A DNA stretch of 64,000 bases. It comes from Charina bottae. Taxonomy: Eukaryota; Chordata; Lepidosauria; Squamata; Charinaidae. The notes beneath the pieces are model-generated. The model was given only the letters and a program-made list of their open reading frames with translations, made no database searches and had not been told where the DNA came from. Position numbers and translations under genes: made by a program. Position 1 is the stretch's first letter, and each line of letters begins with the position of its first letter. Where the stretch lies: the NCBI GenBank assembly GCA_023362775.1, contig JALMGJ010000005.1, positions 86,184,421 to 86,248,420 of the forward strand, read 5' to 3'. Below, in pieces: positions 57,582 to 64,000 of this stretch.

Positions 57582-60062
57582 AACCAAGGCAGGGTTATTT
57601 TGAGTCTCTTTCTCACACCCCGCTTCCTTGAACTTTACTTTCTCCTTTATTATCTCTTACCAGTTCTGCTGATGGTTCTTGCATTTTTTTGTCAGCCTAC
57701 TTTCTGAATTCCTGTACAGCTAGTCACATTTCTATTGGTAAACATGGAACACCGCTAGTGTGATCTTCATGAGGACCAGAATGGTTGTGTGTCTGAAGAT
57801 GCATTGAGTTGCAAATGAGGAAGCATGAAAGGTTTGCTGGCAGAGATGTCATGCAAACTCAGAATAAGAGGCGGTGGCAGCTATTTTATTTAATATGTTG
57901 AATTTAAAAAATAATAAAATCCAAATTCTTATCAGGTTGTTATTTTATTTATTATTTTATTAACTTGTGGTGCGTATTTAACACCAAATACAAAGCAACT
58001 GTTACTCTGCAGTCTGGTTTTCTGTATATCCAGGTGCTTGTTCTTCCTTCCTTCCTTAGAAAAACAGGACTAAATTTCTTGTTCGGATCTATCTTTTCTA
58101 TATCTCCTGTTTCCACCGATGTTGATTATTCCTACTCGAGAGAAGGAAAGCAAAAGGCTGGGAAACCTCCTTTACTCTGTCAAAATAGTAAGCATTTATT
58201 CACAATTATCCTTTATTTAGAGAAGAGGCTATTTTGTTTATTCATTATAATGTCAAACAACAGTTGCTACGTATTACTCTGAAGATGGCTGAAGAGATAA
58301 ATGGATAGTGGTACTTTGTTCTCAAACTTCTAAAATGTTATTTACCTCTTGAAGAAGGTCTAGAAATTTGGAGGGGGTAGATGTCGGATGTGATCTTCAA
58401 GCAAACTCAGAAATCAGATGTTCCAGTTCGACCCAAGTGGTTGAACCCTGGTCGTGATGATCAGAGAGTATTATTCATCACGACCAGGGGTTTAGACCCC
58501 TTATCTAGTAGCACAGACTTGTTCTTTGTAACTATCAACAATGATGGGTGCCTTTAAGAAATCTCCAATGAGCACTGAGGCATCACAGATTAGGTCACTG
58601 CAACCGCTGCTAGGTTGAACATGATGGATGAGTAAGGGAATGAGTTTCTGCTGCACCGGTATTGTGAAATCTTTTCATTGTCACCAACGGGCCTATGAGG
58701 AGGCTGATGAATGAAAGAGCAAGTGTCAGAAACGCCCTTCAGCGTGCCGGTACACTTTTAACGTCCCCCGCAGCTCTAGGATGAGTCTTGAGAAAAGTAA
58801 AGCTTAAATATAGCCATGGAATGATGGGCGGTGATGATTTAAGAAGAATGTGGCAGTGGGGTTAGTTAGGGTTCATTTTCCAAAAGTGCAGGGAAGGGAA
58901 GGAAGTTGAAGCATGTGGCTGAGAGGGAATAGAAGCTTTTCATAAGAAGCTAATTCTTTGAGGGCTCTGAGCTCTTTGATGAATGAGTTACATCCATCTG
59001 GTTGCAGTATATCTAATAAATGGCTGGGCTGATGTTTGACCTCTCTCACTTACTGGACATATCTTTTGCTAGCAGTATATCCAGAAGGAACACTCCCTAG
59101 TGGTTGGGGGGAAGAGGAGAATAATCTGGAGAACAGAGCTTTGGGAAGTGCGTTATTCGGAGCAGTTTTTTCAATATTATAGATTTAGAAAGTAAAAGAT
59201 CTTTCTGTGGTTCTCGGCTTCATGATTAAAATGGCTGTTTGAGGATTAAATGGACCTGGATATTTTCTCCAAAGGTTAGGCATTGTAAGGCTGTTTACAA
59301 CAAAATAAAAACAGAATATCCTCTTAACATAAGCACATTTTGAAGAAAAGAGTCATGAAAATATCTAATTGCAGTTTGAGGTATGAGGTTCATGAGATCT
59401 TCAGAAGCCTGGAGCATACAGTGGTCTGCCTGCACCTGATCTCCATGTAGCCAAGGTCCCGTCTGCACACAAACTGTCTAAGTGTTTATGGTAACCATAT
59501 CATTTGTCCAGTGGCATTGTTCCATGGCATCTTAATTAATTCAGCCCCAAACCCAGTGAGATCGCTTTACTGGTGGTCCAGCTGCATATAATCCTAATGA
59601 TTGGGTCAGAAGTACAGTTTGGAGGAATATAAAGTCCCCATTCCCTTTCTGCAGGATGTACCTAGTGTCCAATGAGCTAACACATCTGAGAGTCCTGGTA
59701 AGGCATCATGACATCACTTGCCTCTTCCCCATTGGCCAACCAAACAGCAGTAAGTATGATTTGACCAATCAGTATTTGAGAGGTGGCTTCTGTGTTGCTG
59801 AGCTTTGGCACTGAGATCTGTAATGGAGAAGTTTGATCTTCTGCCACTCTTTCTCTACTTTTCTTGGAGGATGGTTGTCCCCACAACACAGCTGATTAGG
59901 TGGAGTTTGCTTAATCCTCTGCATGACAGGGACTGCTTGCAATTAAATTTAACCCCTTTGGTTAGTTGAGTGGCTCAACAGATTTGTGTGTGTGTGTTCC
60001 TGCAAGATATTAGTTTCCTTGTTGAATCAGTTAAACCAAGGGCCAATATACCTTATATAAGT
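57582..60062. other. Unique DNA with a strong hairpin
   Basis: No element recognised. A 15-bp perfect hairpin (ccctggtcgtgatga/tcatcacgaccaggg, 14-nt loop) is at 58446-58489. The region 58700-58900 is less AT-biased and could be conserved noncoding DNA. A (TG)n run of about 7 units lies near 59984. Confidence 0.4.
58446..58489. repeat. Hairpin, 15-bp perfect stem, 14-nt loop
   Basis: The stem is 58446-58460 with 58475-58489. Outside it, gaa and ggtt can extend the pairing with a bulge. The downstream gtttagacccc adds a further ggggtttagacccc near-palindrome. Not part of a recognised element. Confidence 0.92.
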
Positions 60063-60200
60063 TGATCCCTGAAATTTATTTATTTATTTTTTATTTATTG
60101 TGGTATTTATACCCCGCCTATCCCCTCCCTAATGGAGGACATGAGGCGGCTTACAAGCATATATATACATTAGTTATACAATTCACCATTTTAACCGCAC
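60063..60200 (-). mobile_element. L2-type LINE 3' UTR fragment
   Basis: A TTTA tail followed by ggtatttataccccgcctat and gaggcggcttacaagc, the reverse complement of an L2-group 3' end. No coding part recognised. Shortly after, tctggactacaattcccagg at 60239 is a different, common short repeat phrase. Confidence 0.6.
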
Positions 60201-60336
60201 GTGAGGGGAGGGGGTAAGGGAACTGACTCTTTCAGGCTCTGGACTACAATTCCCAGGATGCCTTGAGCTGGCTGCTGAAATGAAGAGAGATCAGGTTTAT
60301 AACCACAAGGCCAGGAGTGTCTTCAGGGGGGAGGAT

Positions 60337-60468
60337 TAAAAAAAAATCAAGATGGTGGTCATGATCTTGTGATCAAAGCCTCACCCCTTTTTATGTGCAT
60401 CACAATGCACATAAAAGGAACAGAGGTTTGATCTTGCACTCATGGCTGTCACCTTGACTTTTTTTGAA
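60337..60468. mobile_element. Foldback MITE-like palindrome
   Basis: The centre has 14-bp perfect arms (ccttttatgtgcat type and atgcacataaaagg). Outer arms (atcaagatggtggtcatgat and the inverse of gccatgagtgcaagatcaaa) pair imperfectly out to A/T-rich ends (aaaaaaaaatcaag/cttgactttttttg). No transposase. Target duplication not resolved. Confidence 0.65.
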
Positions 60469-61988
60469 ACCCCTGAATAGGGCTTATTTGTATTTTCTCA
60501 GTAGATATAATGTCCCCTCCTGTGGCTGTCAGCTTTCAGTTTCCCCAGCCACATCCATTTTGTACCTGGACTGAAATTATGTGTTCCCTTCCTGCGCTGA
60601 TAGAATAACAACAGCAATATAGCATTTTATGAAGGGAGGGAAATAACACCACTTCTAAAATCTGCTCTATTCCATTTAGTGATAGTCTGCTTTTGAAACA
60701 TCCCAGAAATCTCTAAATGTTGTTAGCCTTTCATATGAAAAGTCTTTTAGCTGCAGTCTTATACAGTATATGTGCACTACAAAATAAGGCCAGGCGGTAT
60801 CCGTGTGAGGAGTATCATGATGACATCATCACAAAAATGTTGCAAATAATGTAATTTGTTTTATTTGTGTGATGGCATCATGATGAAGGTGAAGTTGTCA
60901 TGACTTGTTATAGACACCTATATTTATTTTTTTTATATGAACGAGGCTTCCTTCTGAGTCGATATATAAGTTTATATTGGTTGTAGCTAGATTAAGGTCA
61001 GTTAATTGAGGTCTATAACCCAGGAACTGGCTGGATATCTGAATAAGTTCCCTGGGTTAGAACCAGAAAACTCTCAGTAGAAAGCAAAATTTTGTTATGC
61101 TGTTCTACAAACCTCAAAGCATACATGGGGGATATTTGCCACCTTTCTACACAATTGACTTGAAGCAATACTATTTTCTAAGCTGTTTCAGCAATTGATA
61201 GTTATTAAGTATCAGAACTGGAATAAGTTGAATTCATAAATACTCCTTATTTGGATCTGAAGACTACCCTTGATGTCCTACCAAGTTGAAGGCAGAGCTA
61301 TTTAGGATTATGCTTAACAAGCTCAATGGTCCTCCAGATTTGTCTTTGGGATTGGTGTTACCAAAACAAGAGTAAGAATGGGTTCTCAAGAACCTGGTGA
61401 TCCATGATCCATGCCTGATGGACTATATTTTGCTTGTTGGGTCTCTATTTTTCACATATGGGGAAAAACTGAGCCTATGTAGAACTAGATAGTAGGCTTT
61501 GTAGGTAATATGATCCACTTCAGCTGTAGTGTTCTTCCCAAAATGTCCAGACTCTATGTCTTACCCTTCCATTTTTTTCTGCCTGCTGACCATAAAGAAT
61601 ATTTTCCTGGTCCACCAACCAGGAAACCTAGCTATACATTTTGTTTCCTTTTTACTCTCTCCTTGTGTTTAATTATCCTGTTCAGTTCATTTTACATTTT
61701 TATTTCCATCATGATTTTGCTTAATGCTCATTGCCACCTGCTTAATAAGCCAAAAACTGGTAAGCCATGATTCATAGGGCTATCTGTAGTTCATTTATAG
61801 TAGTTACACCATCCCCCATTTTAGCAGTCCATCAAACTTTTTCTTTCTGCAAAGCTTCTTGTTTTGTTTTGTTGGGCTATTTTTAATGGAAGATCTCAAG
61901 CAATGTATGGAGCAATTCCAGTTTCTGAGCTGGATGGTAATTAATTGAGAGAGTGCTCAAGCTGCATTGCTTTTTGTTCAGAATAGGT
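60469..61988. other. Unique DNA, nothing recognised
   Basis: About 1.5 kb. The plus frame at 61510-61770 is unassigned. Confidence 0.4.
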
Positions 61989-61989
61989 G

Positions 61990-62032
<43 letters not shown>

Positions 62033-62080
62033 TCTCCTCCCCCTCCCCTCCCCCCTCCCCCTCCCCCTCCCCCTCCCTTG
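61989..62080 (+). repeat. (ATC)n followed by (CCCCTC)n tract
   Basis: About 14 ATC units to 62031, then about 45 bp of C-rich cccctccccctcc. The minus strand of the second part has several closely spaced G runs and could form a G-quadruplex. Confidence 0.96.
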
Positions 62081-62639
62081 ATTTTTTTAATTAAAAAAGA
62101 GGAGAAAACAAACAAGTGAAAAAAATGATGCAAAGAGATAATATCTATAAATAGACAAAGAAGTTATACAGTTCGTGCTCAGTAGATTGTTGATGAAAAT
62201 TAACAATAAAAAACCCAAAATATATTAAATTATTTTTAACAATAAGGGAAAGGATTTTGGAGATATTTTCTGAGTGCCATGCACTCCACCACAGTATTTT
62301 GTTACTTAAAGATACCATTGAAAAAGGGAGACTTCCCCTTTGTTGTACTCTGATATATAATATTTAAAAACATTTATGTCTTTTCCAATGTTGTGCTAGG
62401 TTTATCCCTGTGGCCATGAACATGTATCTTAGTAAATTGGAGAATATGCAGTAATAGCGAAATTAACAGCATATATTCGTGATAGAAAATACGCATTTCA
62501 ACCCATTTTTGGATGGAAAATGAGAGCCTGCTGTGTAGGCTAAAATCCTTCTGCAATCTGACAGTTGTACAGAGAGTGCCTTCTCTGAATTAGTTCTCTT
62601 GCTTACAAATCATTTGTGTCATGCTTGGCACAAGCCTGT
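62081..62639. other. Unique AT-rich DNA
   Basis: ggagaatatgcagtaatagc and aaattaacagcatatattcg at 62440-62478 echo the L1 ORF2 segment at 9241-9280 (gagaatatgcagcagtggca), so a short L1 relic may be present. Otherwise nothing recognised. Confidence 0.4.
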
Positions 62640-63138
62640 GATGCTGAGGTGGGAGCGAGTCCGCCTTGTATATGATAGGATTTGCAGAGGAGAACCATAA
62701 ATAGGACTGTAGGGCATGCAGAGAGGGCATGCTGTGGACACCTTCAGTTAAAGAGCCCCATCTAACGGGGTCACGTAAGCGTGCTTTCTCTGCTGTTGTC
62801 CCTGCCCTTTGGAACATTCTCCCCCCAGAGATTAGACAGTCCCCCTCACTCCTGGACTTCCGGAAGAAACTTAAAACCTGGTTTTGTCAGTATGCTTGGG
62901 GCGGGAGGGAGAACGGGCACACCTGGAGATGGCTAGCACCTTAGATTATCTCTAGAGTGCCATTTTTACTTAAGAAGAACTTAGAAGATCCCGTCATTGG
63001 ATTTTATTATATTTTTTACATTTTAAATTGTTATTTAATTTGCATTTTATTCTATTTATAATTGTACATTGTTGATTATATTTTGTTGTAAACAGCCCAG
63101 AATCCCCCTTGGGGGAGTTGGGCGGTGATACATTTGAA

Positions 63139-63178
<40 letters not shown>
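62640..63178 (+). mobile_element. L2-type LINE 3' end
   Basis: The frame 62729-62944 encodes MLWTPSVKEPHLTGSRKRAF, SAVVPALWNILPPEIRQSPS and LKTWFCQYAWGG, the L2 C-terminal block. The 3' UTR has ttgtaaacagcccagaatcc and gggggagttgggcggtga and ends in about ten AAAT units (63137-63176). Five-prime truncated. Confidence 0.85.
62729..62944 (+). pseudogene. L2-type LINE C-terminal fragment
   Basis: 71 open codons of the tail after the RT domain, aligned by eye with the copy at 12633-13199 (PALWNILPPE and LKTWFC blocks). The first ATG corresponds to an internal position of the parent protein. No catalytic residues included. Confidence 0.82.
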
Positions 63179-63864
63179 ATGCAGTGGGTCAGGTGTCCAA
63201 CCTGTCAATACAGGTTGGCTTGAAGAGGAAGGTCATAGAAATGATGGTGGAACTATTGGCAAAGGTTTCAGCATGTCAGTGTCGCTCTGGTTTTTCATCT
63301 TGATATAATTTTTCTTCTGAGGACACTGAGAACCTTCAGATCTATGTGAGACGTAGGTCTCATCCCCACTGTGACATGCTGTCATCAAGGTGGAAGGAAG
63401 GTATATTACTGGGAAACCTGTCCCCCATCCACTCTAGTGTTCCTCTTACTGTATTTCTGAAATGAGGCCAACAGCATTATTGTGGGTTGTGGTGGAGAAA
63501 CACCTGGCTACATCAAAGCAGCTCCACCTTGTAGTCCTGTGGCTGCTTCTGCTCACATGCAGACCACCGATGACCAATTTCAGCACCACCACCATGAGCC
63601 TGTCCATCCTTCCCTGCCCTTCTGCAAGTGTGTTTAGTGGCAGTGCCTCACCAGCCTCTGGGAAATGTGAGGGATCAACCCAACAGGATCTATCTTGCCT
63701 AGAGGGTAGCAAGTTGTCTTGGGGATAGAAGAGAAAGTGATGTGCTGGGATGAGGACAGGAGGAGGCTGACAGGAGAAGCTGCTGGTATGTGGTTGCAAC
63801 CTTGAAGTAGCCAGCCCAAATTTTGGGTGGGAGAGGGTTCGTGTATGCACCAAGGAGAATATAA
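63179..63864. other. Unique DNA, nothing recognised
   Basis: Overlapping short frames on both strands (63446-63853) have no family resemblance. It may be partly the body of the Penelope-like element that follows, but this cannot be shown. Confidence 0.35.
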
Positions 63865-64000
63865 ATCTCTTAATTGTGGAGTCCTTTGTGCTCTCTGAGC
63901 CTTGTTGTTTTCTTGCAGATGTTTCATTGCCAAACTAGGCAACATCTTCAGTGCGAAAAGGGAGTGGGACTTGCTCTCTGTTTATATACCATGGCTTGTC
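63865..64000 (-). mobile_element. Penelope-like element terminus, partial at window edge
   Basis: The plus strand reads gtgctctctgagccttgttg, ttttcttgcagatgtttcat and tgccaaactaggcaacatct. In antisense this resembles squamate Penelope-like ends of the type gatgttgcctagt...atgaaac.tctgcaagaaaac. It continues past the window end. The segment also holds a hammerhead-like core. No GIY-YIG or RT coding sequence is inside the window. Confidence 0.55.
63921..63951 (-). ncRNA. Hammerhead ribozyme-like core, probably a relic
   Basis: On the minus strand CTGAAGA (63945-63951) fits the hammerhead consensus CUGANGA. It is followed by a 5-bp stem II (ttgcc/ggcaa with a tagttt loop) and then GAAAC (63921-63925). 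Hammerhead motifs are known in Penelope-like elements. Stem III, stem I and the cleavage site were not resolved, so activity is unproven. Confidence 0.4.

Noticed and set aside
63446..63853. 135-codon minus-strand frame near the Penelope-like end
   Set aside because: No RT or GIY-YIG motif; overlaps an equally long frame on the other strand.

Overview
This window reads as eukaryotic nuclear DNA from a squamate reptile (lizard or snake; species not determinable by eye). The evidence is the repeat set: BovB/RTE LINE 3' ends, L2-, CR1- and L1-type LINE remnants, at least eight copies of a tRNA-derived SINE with A and B boxes, a Sauria-like SINE family, several hAT-type MITEs with exact 8-bp target duplications, a Penelope-like terminus, and many long microsatellites. 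I found no convincing host protein-coding gene, rRNA or tRNA gene, and no prokaryotic organisation. It is intergenic or intronic DNA built by repeated retrotransposition. Most open frames are repeat-derived or chance.

Layout. 1-10 kb: L1 ORF2 3' ends (385-1130, 8170-9430), CR1 (1812-2330), L2 (2860-3300), a SINE, a hAT MITE, a BovB end and a palindromic MITE. 10-17 kb: (TTCC)n, two L2 3' ends, a second hAT MITE, a tandem-body SINE (15574-15985) and an L2 tail. 17-31 kb: (TC)n(AC)n, SINEs, a large inverted repeat with 192-bp arms (20458-22086), a short LINE end with target duplication (24166-24528), a six-unit SINE array (27506-28345) and a 370-bp ATTTT array. 31-46 kb: mostly unique DNA, then a GC-rich hAT MITE, foldback elements, a 45-bp perfect palindrome (38920-39060), a SINE holding an antisense LINE remnant, an L1 5' region, two tiny BovB ends with target duplications, and a SINE interrupted by a hAT MITE.

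46-56 kb is the richest part. A short L1 with 5' region, an ORF1-like frame and 3' UTR but no ORF2 (46562-49885) has been hit by a SINE, a solo LTR and another LINE; each insertion is bounded by a recognisable target duplication. Next to it is a 748-codon intact reverse transcriptase frame with a C-terminal C2H2 finger (52294-54540, minus), 5'-truncated and abutting a decayed L1 5' half. 56-64 kb is mostly unique DNA with a palindromic MITE, hairpins, L2 ends, an (ATC)n/C-rich tract and a Penelope-like end with a hammerhead-like core (63921-63951).

No cooperating gene system is present. The interesting material is structural: non-autonomous element architecture, template-switch-like tandem SINEs, inverted duplications and a possible ribozyme relic. 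Family names rest on motif recognition without database searches.
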